The notes: a model not told the origin generated them from the letters alone. Counted from the stretch's first letter, positions 13,405 through 25,487 are shown. The stretch: 64,000 nt of DNA from Beroe forskalii (GCA_011033025.1 WFMF01000008.1:129001-193000); one strand, 5' to 3'. A program made the numbers and translations.

Positions 13405-13850
13405 TGACAAAGCTGAGGCATTCGACAATATGGACCAAGAGCTGGGTCAATGTGGGGTTTTGGGTAACGTCTTCTTTGGATCCTTAAATACAGGAATTGA
13501 TTTGTGACCATGAAAGGCTTCCATTCTCCTCTCAATCGTCCTCAGTGAAGTACCTCAAGGGTCAGCTCTTGGTTTCATTCTCTTCCTCGCACACATAAAC
13601 GATCATCAATGCCATATCGGCATATCACAGGCTTCTCGAAGTTTTGCCGACGGTGCCAGAATCACTATCAGCAAAGTGTGTTGATGTCCCTGTTCTCCAG
13701 GACGACCTCAATTCCTTGGTGAATTGGGCAACTCTGATTAGCATGGTGCTACATAAAACAAATTTAATACCTCGCCTATATGACTTCATACAGGAAGATT
13801 CTCTTACTGTTCGTGTTGATAATATCTTGAGATCTTTCTTTCACTGCTGA
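13405..13850 (+). pseudogene. LINE reverse transcriptase core, broken
   Basis: Three reverse-transcriptase landmarks appear in order on the plus strand: AEAFDNMDQ (usual form KAFDkvdH, motif A) near 13412, VPQGSALGFILFLAHINDH (usual form VPQGSvLGPlLFliyINDl, motif B) near 13546, and SFADGARI (usual form FADDt.i, catalytic motif C) near 13640. LQDDLNSLVNWA then follows in another frame. Stop codons and a frameshift interrupt it, and the second catalytic Asp of FADD is Gly. It is therefore a dead non-LTR retrotransposon copy, probably CR1/L2/Jockey-like. It sits between the arms of the inverted-array element. Confidence 0.75.
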
Positions 13851-14049
13851 GTTGTTCCAGTGCAGCACCCCATCAAGACATAATCGTGTCAAATACCTTT
13901 CCACATCCTTCTAGATTCCAGACATGACGTGGTCTCTTCTGGCTTTCTGGAAACGGTTGCTGCCCAAAATGGAAGTAAAATGGCTTAAAGTGGGTGCTCA
14001 GTGTATTCTCATACCGATCAAAATAAGTCCTTCTTACGCTGTACAAAAC

Positions 14050-14235
14050 TGGAAACTTGAATCCAAGTTTCCAGTTTGGAACCCTCACACAGTCCAAGAC
14101 ATCAACATACTGGAATCCACTCAACTTAATTTTGCAAACTACATTATTGGAAGTACTACTGGGAAAGGTTGACGAGATTTGGTAGATAATGTCCCTCTCG
14201 AGGCACAGAGAGTTATATTTGGTAATGTACATTTA
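14050..14235 (+). pseudogene. LINE fragment downstream of RT core
   Basis: The plus-strand frame reads VWNPHTVQDINILESTQLNF and continues with ANYIIG, matching the vWsPh...di..LE.vQ..F pattern found after the RT core of non-LTR elements. A stop follows, then VPLEAQRVIFGNV. It is probably the continuation of the copy at 13.4 kb, with about 200 bp of degenerate sequence between. Confidence 0.6.
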
Positions 14236-14399
14236 GAAGTTCTGGCATTATATTTTGTGAAACGACCTAGGAATACCCTTCCCACTGAATTGGATCACGG
14301 GCGGCCTACCTAACAGTTGATCCAATTAGGTTTCTATTAGATGCAGACAAGAGGCAGGTGCTATGCATCACAGGTACGCAGAAATTGACAGTTTTTCGC

Positions 14400-15464
14400 T
14401 CATACCTATGCTTCTGAGTCATATATTATAAACTCAAAATGAAGTCTCTGGGACCTTCCTGGGCCAAAATTACAAAATTGTCTACACTAGTCCACTACGC
14501 CCCTCATGTGTCCAAATTATCAGTTTTCGTCCAAAGGGAATATGTTTATCGGTAAGTTTCTTATGGTCATTGCTATTCGTTTGTACTCACGACGAATTCT
14601 CTTTGACGTTTCTGGGCCAAGATACAAAAATTGCCTCCGCTATGTCCAACGGGCGCCCAAAAATCAGTTTTTCGCCCACATCTCTCTTCCTGAGCATTTA
14701 AGGGCATATCTTTATCAACAATTGTCTAAAGCAACCGTCGATAAATCGCTTAAAACACAGGTTGCTAACGGATTTTCGAAAATCGCCGAAAATTTGCTTC
14801 ATGTATGGCTTAAAAACTGTTTTTCGGTCATAACTTTTTCTCTGATCATTTTAAGGCATATGTTTATTAACAAGTCGTATATAAACATGGCCATTGCGCT
14901 TCGTTTGCGCCCAAAACGAAGTCTCTACGACCTTCCTGAGCCAAGTTATGAAATATCAAGCCTGCGCATAACCTTAAGAAAAAGGGCGTGGTCAATATCG
15001 ACTTGTCGCCATCTAGATCAGATGTCGTGACCGAGCTAATTCGATTCTACATGGTCTAAAGGCCTAGCAACCGTCGATAAATCGCTTCAAACACATGTTA
15101 CTAACGGTTTTTCGAAAATTTACCGAAAATTTGCTTCGCGTATGGCTTAAAAACTGTTTTTCGGTCATAACTTTTTCTCTGATCATTTTAGGCCATATGT
15201 TTATTAACAAGTCGTATATAAACATGGCCATTGCGCTTCGTTTGCGCCCAAAAAGAAGTCTCTACGACCTTCCTGAACCAAGTTATGAAAAATCAAGCCT
15301 GCGCGTAACCGCAAAAAGGGCGTGGTCAATATCGACTTGTCGCCATCGAGATCAGATGTCGTGACCGAGCTAATTCGATTCTACATGGTCTAAAGGCCTA
15401 ATAACCGTCGAGAAATCGCTTTTAACACGGGTTGCTAACGGATGGACATTTCGTCTTGGACTAC
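14400..15464 (+). repeat. Right arm: plus-oriented 336-bp repeats
   Basis: Two strongly conserved units (about 14750-15464) are preceded by diverged relatives, recognisable by GACGTTTCTGGGCCAAG near 14605 and GGGACCTTCCTGGGCC near 14450. Conservation rises toward the outside, as if the outer units were homogenised or added most recently. Confidence 0.65.
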
Positions 15465-15770
15465 TATGTAAATTCAGGTTTGAAAGTATGATGGAGTGTC
15501 AAGAAGTGAGCTCCAAGATGTGTCTATTGCATTATTGATAGTCTTGGCAATACCAGTGGCTTTCCATCCGGCATCAATTCAAAGCTTAATCAATACTGAA
15601 TAATAAATAATTGAAAAAATCAATGTTTTCGAACTTATTATTTTCAAATTTGCTTGAAAAATTAGTCCTCTTGAAATTAAGAATACATGTCATTAAGGTG
15701 CATGAAATTAAGCCCTTTTTGAGACCTTAGGGCTTAATTATATGTAAACTTAATTTCCTGTAATAAGGTA

Positions 15771-17625
15771 TTTGAATATATATGTTGTTTCTGGGTATGA
15801 ATGTCAAATGTTCCTCTATGAAGGCTGGAAGTTACTTGACATTACAGACAAGGTACCTTAAATGATTAATGATTGTTTGACACTTGACAGGAAATTACAT
15901 CGCTGTGAACAAAGAATAGGCGTTATACGAAACATCAATTGACCACTTTGAACCCTGACAATGACACCACTTTCTTACCCTAGCAATTCGTGGAATGGCC
16001 CTTTAAAATAATCTTATATTGGTCATGGTGTAAATTGACAGCGATCATGAATTTAAAGTGTCAACTGTCAAGTGTCAAATGGACAAATGGTACAGACCCC
16101 ATATTATTGACACGCTGTAATGTAGTGTAATTGTCCATGATTTTTACGACCCAAGATTCACTAAATTTATTTGAAGAGGCTGGCAACTTGTAAAATATTG
16201 AAATAGAATAGACTACTGATGTGCCTTAGATAGTTAGATGTTAATGTTATGTGTTTGCAATAATTTCATCTTCAAACCTGCAAACATCGACGCTGCACTA
16301 TATAAATTTTAATGACTTATTAAAGACTCAGATCACTGAAAATTACTTCTTTCAGGTACTTAATCAATACTTAATCAAACACTTCAGTTCTATATCTACA
16401 CTTTTCCAGCGATCAGCTCTCAAAAAATAAAGAAGCTTAACAAGTTCATAGCTACCTGAATCATTATCCAGCTTATTATATCGGTTAAAGTGCAGACGCC
16501 AGACATCATATTAAGTAATATATTACACTATTACACATACTCTTATTATTATTTTATTACTATAATTATGATTATTTAAAGCTTCAGATCGTCGCAAAGA
16601 GAGTACATTGTTATTTTATCATAGTCCTCTCCCTCCTTTTGAGAGAGGCAGAGGGCTACGATCCTCGTTATAGCAAACAGCTGTTTATCTTGGTGCTGTA
16701 AGCGAGAATACATGGTAGTTTGATGCCATCCTTTTACCATTATAAACAATGATTCCCAACCGCCTATTTTCAATCAGTGTATTGATCAAAATATGTGTGT
16801 AGGATCCATAGAAGCTACAAGATGACAGACTAAGCACTTCTGGTGTTGTTGAATTCTTGACAGAAATTTGTCTGCGACTTGGGACGAGCAAAAACTTTTC
16901 ACTGAAGATATTTCTACTAAAGATACAATTTTCGCTAAGCTTTGAAGCACTTTTCTGCATTTTGCAAAGCAACTTTCAGAGTAAAGATTTCAACTCTCCA
17001 TCCCGCTCAAAAGTATCATTAGCATTTCAAACTGCAGCTCAAGGTAGCAACTTGTCAATAATAAATTTATCTTGATCACGATTAAATCTACTTACCAATT
17101 TTGTATTTGGAATTGAATACTTTAGGATTTAAGATTGGTCCACCCAAAGATATTATGATAGCTGAAGATAACTGACAAGTCACACATAATTGTCGGATGA
17201 TGTTTGTTTACCAACTGACTGTTGACTTGTTGAGTTATGTTTACATGATCACCTTTCCTCCGAAAAGCTGAGCTGTGTTAACCAACTCTATGGAAATCTG
17301 ATAACTTAAGCTCGTACAAGAGAACGCTTGAGAGAGTGACACCATTGCCAAGTTTCACTATGTCTAATTGATGACCAGGAACGCCTACTCTCCTCACCTG
17401 TCAAGTAATTCAGTAAACCCCCTGGTCGTTTAAACCCCATTGTGAGCCCGGGAACTGGGGTGTGAACCTCCCAGAACAATTAGGTAATCCCTGGGAATAA
17501 GCTGGCACTAACGTCCTAATCCAATTGTCCGGAGTGCAATTGTCATCTGAATAACAATGCCAGAGTCACAGGGATATATAAAATCGAAAAGTCGCCGGTG
17601 GAAAATAGACGAAACGGATTCGTTA
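15771..17625. other. No gene recognised
   Basis: AT-rich DNA. A TATATAAAA motif at about 17574 follows a GC-richer stretch containing CCCGGGAACTGGGG (17447 onward). It could be a core promoter, but no coding sequence follows. Confidence 0.35.
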
Positions 17626-17630
17626 TTTGA

Positions 17631-17655
17631 TCATTTTGACTCGTGATAATGATGG
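17631..17655 (+). repeat. CRE micro-element copy, partial
   Basis: ATTTTGACTCGTGATAATGA resembles the second half of the 43-bp core; only about 25 bp can be aligned. Confidence 0.4.
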
Positions 17656-18310
17656 CTCTTCAATTAGCCTATGGTTCGAGAAAGACAAGTGCACCATAGG
17701 ACCTCGACATGGAAAGTTATATATGTGAAGTGGATTTCTGTATGGGTTCTGTAACTCAATTAGTGTACAAATACACATGAAACTGGTCATTTCCCTACCC
17801 CTCACATATTGGTGTGTGCACTTTTGGGCTGGAAGTGAAGTGCTAAAGTGTGATGCCAATGTCAATACGTGTGACGTGTGTTACGAATCTACAAAGTTTA
17901 GATTATGCATGGTTTTCTGAGGTTTTTTTAATCTTAAACTCATGATATGAATCTTTATGAAAAGCTTGAACAACTGACTTCTCAGTATCTCAAAATCAAT
18001 AAGAAAACTGAAAGTGAAAAACAGTTTCTTTTCCACACGTGCAATTCTCTAATTCGTGTGCCACAAATATCTAATTGCTCAATAAACTCGTGCCGGTAAA
18101 ACCCCTCCCCAGTCCACTGAACTTCATGTTATTTACTCTGTCCAAAATCAGGTACAAATAGAAGTAATGCCATGTGTCCCGTGTCCTGATAAAACGTTTA
18201 AACGTTATAAAACGTTAAACCAAAGGCACTTCACTCATGACAAGTTGTGACAGATGCCTCCTAAGTGCCCGCCATTTGTCTCACTACAGCAGCACTTCGT
18301 AATGTGTTTT

Positions 18311-18346
18311 TGTGTGTGTTTGTGTGTGTGTGTGTGTGTTTTGTGA
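18311..18346. repeat. TG dinucleotide microsatellite
   Basis: Nearly pure TG repeats broken by a few extra Ts. Confidence 0.9.
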
Positions 18347-19188
18347 ATGTGTACGAGATACTAACGACTTCTGGAGCCTTTATAGTGCTCAAGTACTCCT
18401 TCTTAAAATGAAATAGAAGTAGTGAGGGATGTGGTTAGGTGAAGGAGTCGGAGAATGTATAGTTGCAAATAGCGAATAATAAACTACATTCTAGCTACTT
18501 AGCCTGTAAGCCACTTTAGTACTCGTGTGGCAGTAACGGTAAAATCAATGACTTTAGTGCTGTGTCTTCAATCCTCATTCCACACTAATGTGGTACAAAT
18601 ACCCTGCCCTAACTATCAGATGTTAGAGTTTTAGATACATTCCAGCATGTATAGTGGCTCTTTGGGTTGGTTCTCTTCGCACACTCTATAAAAAGTATGA
18701 TCAAAAACTTTAAACGTAGTGAGTTAGGGCAATATGAGTTAGAGCAATTATGAGTGTGAAAGATGCGTTTATATTTTGTCGATCATGTCATAATATTTTA
18801 AAACTGTATTGAAAGATTGTGGGATAAAAGAACGTTTTTGAACTTTTGGATCAACTATATGAGTGTATGTCATATGCTACACTACTTTGACCACTGGACC
18901 TCTTTTTTTGCTTTAGTTGGTACCCTACCAAACGTCACAGCTCACTGCTTGGTGCTTTTAAAATCTAATTCCCGTGGGATGCAATCAAATTGCCTTGTTC
19001 ATTCGGCACAGTACTAAACGTTTGTTTTCTTTACCATAATGCACAAAACCTACCCCGAAACTGTATCGGTACCTAATGCTTGGTTTTATTATTCTCAAAA
19101 AAATTTAGTTAAGGTAAGTACCTCATATCTACTTCTTACATTCTAAAATAGATCCTGTGCTAATGCTTCGCTGAAAAATAGACGCTTT

Positions 19189-19228
19189 ACGTCATTGATG
19201 TAACATTTCAAGCCCTGATAATCACGTC
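19189..19228 (+). repeat. CRE micro-element copy
   Basis: Aligns over the full core: ACGTCATTGATG, a diverged centre, then CCCTGATAATCACGTCA. The second CRE palindrome has a G-to-C change. Confidence 0.55.
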
Positions 19229-19964
19229 AACTCCCATGTTGTCTTATTTTGGTGCTGCGGCTGAGCATTTGACCTGTTCATACTCTCCTGTGAGTATTCT
19301 TGGTTTTATGATCATGAGCACTGAACGACCTAGTAAATAATAAAGTGGAGCATAATCAATCGAAATATACTGAATCATGGATCGGTATTTGTGGTGAATT
19401 TAATGGTTCATTTCATTTAGACTAAGATTAATCCAATAGACCTAGCCCTGACTGACAATACACGCCTATATGGTTCCTAGAATTACTATTCACTTCTTGA
19501 ACTCGGTGAATCTGCACCACTATGGGCTAAATGAAGTGAACTGTTTGATTATTATGCCGAATGCTGAAATGAAAATAATGATTCACCAATAATTCATAAA
19601 ATTATTTTCATGTTAATTCTTGAATCTATCACAGTGAATAGATATTCTAATCTCCAAATTTAACATATTTCGCTTAATGATTGTATAATTGTCTACCTCC
19701 ACATTAAAAGTTTGTAGACAGAGACTGTAGTCAAATAATCAGAATATAATTGATCTCATTATAATGAATTACGATTTTAATGACCTGTTCTCACAGCACC
19801 TCTTGTGAAATCTTACTTCACCTGGCTCGAGCTAAAAGTCAACACCATCTCCAGTGCCGACAGTAAACTAATTAACCGTTAATTGGATAATCTGATTAGC
19901 TCGTGTCCTGCCAATCTGTGCCACGTGCTGCATGACACGCTATGTTGCTACTAAACGCTGCGCG

Positions 19965-20043
19965 CGAGAAATAGGCGGTTCGAGGTCATCAACTCACTAC
20001 ATTGAGCTATGATAATGACGTCATCCTGCCCGCCTATTTCTCG
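19965..20043 (+). mobile_element. CRE micro-element, most complete copy with TIRs
   Basis: The 14-bp CGAGAAATAGGCGG at 19965-19978 has its exact reverse complement at 20030-20043. Between them is the shared core GTCATCAACTCAC...GATAATGACGTCA. At 79 bp it is shorter than typical MITEs and cannot encode protein. As single-stranded DNA or RNA it would form an imperfect hairpin, because ATGACGTCA near one end can also pair with GGTCATC near the other. Other copies keep one or both GGCGGT/ACCGCC ends, so these belong to the family. Confidence 0.7.
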
Positions 20044-20679
20044 TGCATGGGGTTGAAACGGTTACTGTAGTTACCTAATACTTTAGTACCTACTTTACAG
20101 GGTGTGTCGCTGTCATCATGTCTACCTGCTGTATACGTTAGACACAATTCATACCATGTTTTGCGACATCAGTCCTCCATTCTAAGTCCAGATAATTACT
20201 ACAATCCACCTTCTATCTGCGTGCAACGACTGCCAACCACTGGTGTACTTGGATAAGCCTTTTGAGTGTGTTATGAAAGGATTAAGGAGCCCAAAGGGAG
20301 GCGAGAGGATCCAAAATCGAAGTATGCCCCTGCAGATGTTGCTGGGTACCAATTCAGCGGCTCAGCCAAGGGAGAATTTTAAACTCAAAAGATTTCCTTG
20401 TGTTTCAAAACTGATGTGTTTCGAGTTTTGTGTTCAATCGGTGGATATTCCGTTTAGTAACTCGTAAAAAGTATCACGGTTAACACCACTTTTTACTAGA
20501 CCTACTAAACCAATAATTACTGTGCAACGTCACAACCCTCCGAGATGTCTCTGGGGAGTTAGTGGTTCTATGGAGTGTAATGTGAACTAGTTCCTTAATC
20601 TTACATAATCTCTCATATTATGTCAAGTTCGTGGCTTACTGCCACCTAATACCCGGGAATATATACTTGCTGGTTTGAG

Positions 20680-20718
20680 CTCATCAATGTACCATTTTAA
20701 ATCATGATAATGACGTCA
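20680..20718 (+). repeat. CRE micro-element copy
   Basis: CTCATCAATGTACCATTTTA, AATCATGATAATGACGTCA: the core is nearly consensus and the CRE is intact. Confidence 0.7.
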
Positions 20719-22355
20719 TTGTTAATATGCGAACTATAACAATTAACTTTATAACATAGATTATTATGCCATATCATATTCTTCAGTAAATACCTTGGAT
20801 TTTAGATAAGGCGAGGGAGAGCGTCATTTGCCAAGGGAAATGACAAATTGGAGACCTGAGAGGTTACTGCATTCACGTGACAGCTACATATTCTGTAAGC
20901 CTGCATTACTCTGGGTCTGTACAGTAACTAGAAACTGTGTAAGATTATAATGGGTTGTAACTGGTACGTGTACTCATAGGTCAAAAGCACCATGTATCAA
21001 AAAGTAGGAGAAACGAGCAGGGCTGAGCTTCATACTTGCATAGTTGCATTTAAACTTATTCCGAACTCCCAATCTTCAAATGAGATGTGGGAGAAATATT
21101 TCCTGAAGGAGGAAACTTTCCGAACATGGGCAGTGGAACAATGCTCAGTTTTATCTACCAGTCGTTTCGACCTGTTGCTTTCGATCTATGGGCACACATA
21201 CGTGTAAAGTGTGACAGCATTATCATGGTTTGAAGTGGGCAGTTGACGACGCAGCACTGCTTTGTTCGAGCGTATTAGGTCATTGAATTTAATGCACTGT
21301 CTTGGAGTAATTTGTAAGATCCATCTATCTATGTGACATGAGACCGAAATATTGTTGCCCTTCTCGACGGTATTTCGAGGAAAATATAACACCGCCACGC
21401 TGCTTCATTGCTCAACAGTAAGGATAGTTCAGTCCTGCTCCACAGATTCTCGGGTGCGTTTGAAATGAATTTCATTTACCAACACAAAAGATTCACCATC
21501 GTACAATGTACCGCGCCATTAATCTACAATTCGTGTTGTTTGAGGGTTATGAATATTACAACTTTGCATTGAATTGTAGTGCTCTGTGAGGTTATGTATA
21601 TATGAGCCCAGTCCAGGGAATATAATACCAAGGCGAGCGAATTCTTGATTTCAAAGGAAGACACGAATAACATGAATATATTACATGGTCTTCTGTACTC
21701 TGTGGGACTGTATTAATCAGCAAAACTTTCTGATTTTTACCCTTTTTTTTCTTGAGGCCCAAATTTGAACTCCACGACAAAAGTACCTAATTAAATCAGT
21801 CAAAATCCCAATTATCATTGAGATGTCTGATAACATGATAATCTGGTATCTACTGAAGGGTCTGAGAATATATCTTGAGAGTTCATTCTGCTAGATATAT
21901 TATTAATAACACATGACGAGACTGCGAATGTGTAAGTTGTTGTCCAATCACGTAACAGATTAGTATTGTTATTAGTATGTGTCTTCTCCAATCAAAACTC
22001 GAGAGCTGATATCACGTGACTTCACCGTGACTGGTACTGGGTATCACCGAATTCACAGACATCATATCTACTTCACTGTATCGAATGGTGTGACTTTATC
22101 GTTTAACTTTTAAAATTGTTGCGTGAAAATAAATAATTAAGATGTGGGGCAAAATAACCTGACAGTTGGGGGTGAAGGCTGACGTCATCTTCAACCTTTA
22201 AACCATCTAACATCTTGGTATTCAATGATTGATTTAATATTCGATAAACTGCTGATACGACAATCATTAATTCAGTGAAATGTATCATTTTAAGGTTATT
22301 TAATTTATTAACGCAATGATAATTTTTAAGATTATAACAAGACTTTGAGGTTTAT

Positions 22356-23560
22356 TAGGGTTTCCATCTAGATATTATCTAGATAAGATTATCTAGACAA
22401 TTTGCAAAAAATCGTTATCTATTTATCTAGATAATTTGTACTAGATATCTAGATAAATTTCATATCCCTTTTGCCATGAAATTTCAGCTAAAATCGCCAT
22501 TTTTCCTGAATTTCTTCAATAATTGTAGGATTTCAAATTTTCAAAATTTCTGATCTGTTCATTTTTCATACCTGTTTCGGAGATCTTAGGTAGTAAGACA
22601 ATTTATGGCTATGCATAGGACTTGGGCAACTCATTTCATGATTCTATATGGACATAGTTCAATGTTTAGGGCCCTCAGGTTCATGGGCAGGCTGTTTGCA
22701 TTTGGCTTCAAGTATTATCTGTTTTACTGATTATTTGACCTTTGTTAAACTGATATGAATAGGTACAGAATTAGAAGAGTAGAAGGCGTTGTTCAAAGTA
22801 TCTTATCACATCTTACAAATCGTCATTTGCCACTTTAACGAAAGTTAAATACCTACTCGTAACACTCGCTATTCTGCTTCCAATTTATGTAAAATTATTT
22901 ACGACCTTGGACAAAAAGTAGGCTGTAAATATGTACGAAAGTAGCCTCCTGCTAGGGCAAAGTGATTGCTTGAAATTATTTGAAAGTAACCTACAAAACG
23001 GTCAATATTAATGCATTCAGCTCAAGAGTCAAGGAACTGTCAACTTTGGTTTGTTATGATGATTTAATACGAGGGAATTTGATACCTTATTTTTTATTCA
23101 GTTATTCTCAATTTTACCAGCATTCCAGCAACTCCGAGGCCATCATCATGAAATTTAATTTATTTCCACATTTATTGACTCTTTTCCGATGAATAATGCA
23201 AGTATTAATAGCAACTAATTGGTAGATAATGTTGTTACTTTATGATTGGAGAATTTATGGGTGATAATTGATTTCAACTCAATCAAAATGAAGCAATGAA
23301 TGTCCCGAACTCTATTCAAAATCCTAATATCCTCATGAGTTTTTGGTGGCCATTAATATCATCCATTTCAATAACCGACAGCTGGTTATAGTATGATGTT
23401 CCACTGCAACAGTCGTGCATTTCTAACGTTGAAAATTGTGTCAAATTTGGATAAATTTCGGAGTCAAAAATTATCTAGTTTATCTAGATAATCTAGATAA
23501 TGGCGAAAAAATTATCTATTTATCTAGATAAAAGATTTCAAGTAGATAATGGAAACCCTA
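22356..23560. mobile_element. hAT-like non-autonomous element (MITE)
   Basis: A perfect 8-bp duplication AGGTTTAT (22348-22355 and 23561-23568) flanks the inverted ends TAGGGTTTCCAT...ATGGAAACCCTA. Eight-bp duplications and short termini of the YAGGG kind are typical of hAT transposons. Both subterminal regions are packed with TATCTAGATAA motifs (about 22366-22465 and 23470-23545), the kind of clustered sites hAT transposases bind. The 1-kb interior has no open frame of note. The intact target duplication suggests a fairly recent insertion. Confidence 0.8.
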
Positions 23561-23568
23561 AGGTTTAT

Positions 23569-24104
23569 GCAATAATACTGTGATGTGAAGCGCGACTATC
23601 TTTTGTATAAAATTATTGTCTTTGTGTAGAAAAATGTACCATACCTACCATAATATTATCTTCTTTAATTAATTATGTTACACTTCTTGACTCACACTTG
23701 ATGCAAAATATGTGTGATCAATAACTTCATTGCAGCTAATTACGAAGAAAATTGATTATTGATCACAGCAAAGAGTTTACTTGTTGCTCTTTTATCAAAG
23801 TACATTGAAAAGATCAGAAAACTGAATCTTCTAACTTTTATAGATAAGTTGTGAAAGTTACGTCAGCTTTTTGAAAATCAATAATTTGCAACTTCAAGGT
23901 GAAATTAATAAACTTGTAAAATATTTCAAATTTCATAATTTATTTATAAACGCGGATCTTCCTTTTCGGAAGCGTGGGCTTTGAAGTTCAATCACAACCA
24001 TGCTAGTTGAACATGTCATGCGCCCACTAACGCTCTGATTTGAATCGTACTTAAAAGTCTTCTGATGGGCATATTAAACAGTCTGTCATGGCGGGTAGTT
24101 TAAC
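23569..24104. other. No gene recognised
   Basis: AT-rich sequence without recognisable coding or repeat structure. Confidence 0.4.
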
Positions 24105-24142
24105 TTCATCAATCTTCCATTCTAAGCCATGGTAGTAACGCC
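24105..24142 (+). repeat. CRE micro-element copy, diverged
   Basis: CTTCATCAATCTTCCATTCT then AAGCCATGGTAGTAACGCC: order and spacing are kept, the CRE has decayed, and a GGCGGGT lies just upstream. Confidence 0.5.
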
Positions 24143-24357
24143 ATTTCTATCAGGAAGACTTAGGTAACCTCGGCAACCGTTTCCAGTATTTAAGCGTGAC
24201 TGTCTTATGCCAATATGACAGCTATTTGATATTATACATTCCATACAGGCCAGGCATACAATCATACACGTTTGCTCGGATTTCAATCTAGTAAAGTAAT
24301 ATTAATGATTGGATATTGGAAATGAATATTATAATTAAGTGAGGAATTGTTTTATAT

Positions 24358-24404
24358 GGTCTAAACGTCTGGCTCTTAATCGAAATATACTGGGTTTGAT
24401 TCCC
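24358..24404 (+). repeat. tRNA-like SINE remnant
   Basis: GGCTCTTAATC followed 15 nt later by GGGTTTGATTCCC reproduces the anticodon-loop to T-arm spacing of tRNA-Lys(CTT), including a B-box-like GGTTTGATTCC. The D-arm side is not recognisable, so this is not a functional tRNA gene; a tRNA-derived SINE fragment is the simplest reading. Confidence 0.4.
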
Positions 24405-25447
24405 TTCAAAGTAATTAATTTGAAGGTTGTGATTTTCAATCTCATCACAGTAGAACATCAGTTTTTTGGAATTCAATTTTTGCCGTGCTTAATAAGATGA
24501 TTAGGTAGCAAATTTGTAAATCCTTGTTTCATAACAAGATGGTTCGAACTGTGTTTTTAATGACTGTACTCAATTGAAGCAATGTATATAAATAATTATT
24601 TTGAAACTTTGCCAAACATAACTGGAATAAAATTTCAAGCAGCAATGTATTAATTTGCCTTACAATATTCTTTTGACCAGCAAGTATCATTATACAGTCC
24701 ATGTTTTCAACACTTGAAAATTGCTTCGTCAGTTTCATTAAATTATGCATATTTATATTCTGTTCTTACATTTTCTCCATAATTTCCTTCAAATGCTTTA
24801 AACATTTAGGCAACCACTAACAAATCAATAGAGTTAAGTACCTGCTGAAATTCATTATTCCATCACAGCAAACCAATTCATACTTTCATAGTTCAAGATC
24901 CACCTCTACATTCTAGAAATTATTTCGAGGCTTATTTGCTTACCTGCAGGTACCTTTGACATAAACCAATCAGCATGCAAATTGACTGAAAACTCACGCG
25001 CTGATCAGCCAATGTCGAGACGACTTCGCGATCCAGTAGGTAAACTAATACGCCGTCAATAATAGGTAGATTCTATAAATCTTGAAATCCAGATTTTAAA
25101 GATCTAGAAATATATCTTCCCTTGAACCCTTTTAATATCAACTCCTCCCGGAGGATATGTTAATTACAACTCCCCCTCTCTCTCCTCTCGAAGTTAGTCA
25201 GTTAGTCCATGGTTAGTAGGCTACAGGTCCACAAGCTGGCTGACGCCTCCCACAATATCACAGCTAGATGTATTGTGCTCTTATTACTATTGCTACTAGG
25301 AGAGGGTGTGGGAGGGAGATTTAATTGAAATTCAGCTAACACTGTGTCTCTGACTCTTTGACTCGTCTTCGGGAGTATTTCACCGATCGGTCTCAAGTAG
25401 CACTGTTCGAGTAAATGTGTCGTGGGTGAAAAACAGACGTGTTTTGT

Positions 25448-25487
25448 GCCATCAGTTTTCCATTTAGAGCCATGATATTGATGTCAC
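25448..25487 (+). repeat. CRE micro-element copy
   Basis: CCATCAGTTTTCCATTTAGA, GCCATGATATTGATGTCAC: the second palindrome carries TGATGTCA instead of TGACGTCA. Confidence 0.55.

Larger units (their letters stand above)
11684..15464. mobile_element. 3.8-kb element with inverted arrays of a 336-bp repeat
   Basis: The left end TAGTCCAAGACGAAATGTCC is matched by GGACATTTCGTCTTGGACTA at the right end, both next to CTA, a possible 3-bp target duplication. Each arm is a tandem array of a unit of about 336 bp; the right arm reads the unit in the opposite direction to the left. The unit contains GCGCAAACGAAG and AACTTGGCTCAGGAAGG blocks. Arms are about 0.77-0.92 kb and very similar. More diverged units lie on the inner side (about 14400-14690). 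The centre (12.6-14.3 kb) holds LINE fragments. The open frames in the arms are by-products of the repeat. Confidence 0.7.
11217..15768. mobile_element. Outer TIR element flanked by TA (nested host)
   Basis: TACCTTATTACAGGAAAT at 11215-11232 has its exact reverse complement at 15753-15770. Counting TA as the target duplication leaves 16-bp terminal inverted repeats starting CCTTATTACAGG, as in Tc1/mariner-type elements. Just inside each end lies a related palindromic segment, ATTAAGCCC...GGGCTTAAT, at about 11275-11315 and 15706-15740. No transposase is visible, so this is a non-autonomous element enlarged by the insertion at 11684-15464. A chance inverted repeat is unlikely given the matched subterminal segments, but the superfamily is inferred only from the TA. 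Confidence 0.6.

Noticed and set aside
11764..15364. Recurring open frames reading RLRPKRSLYDLPEPSYE in the 11.7-15.4 kb region
   Set aside because: They follow the 336-bp repeat in both arms, stop within each unit, and lack start or splice context; the repeat, not a protein, explains them.
19975..19990. GGTTCGAGGTC as a pol III B box in the micro-element
   Set aside because: Other copies of the family do not keep it, and no A box lies at the right distance; it is a chance match at the arm-core junction.
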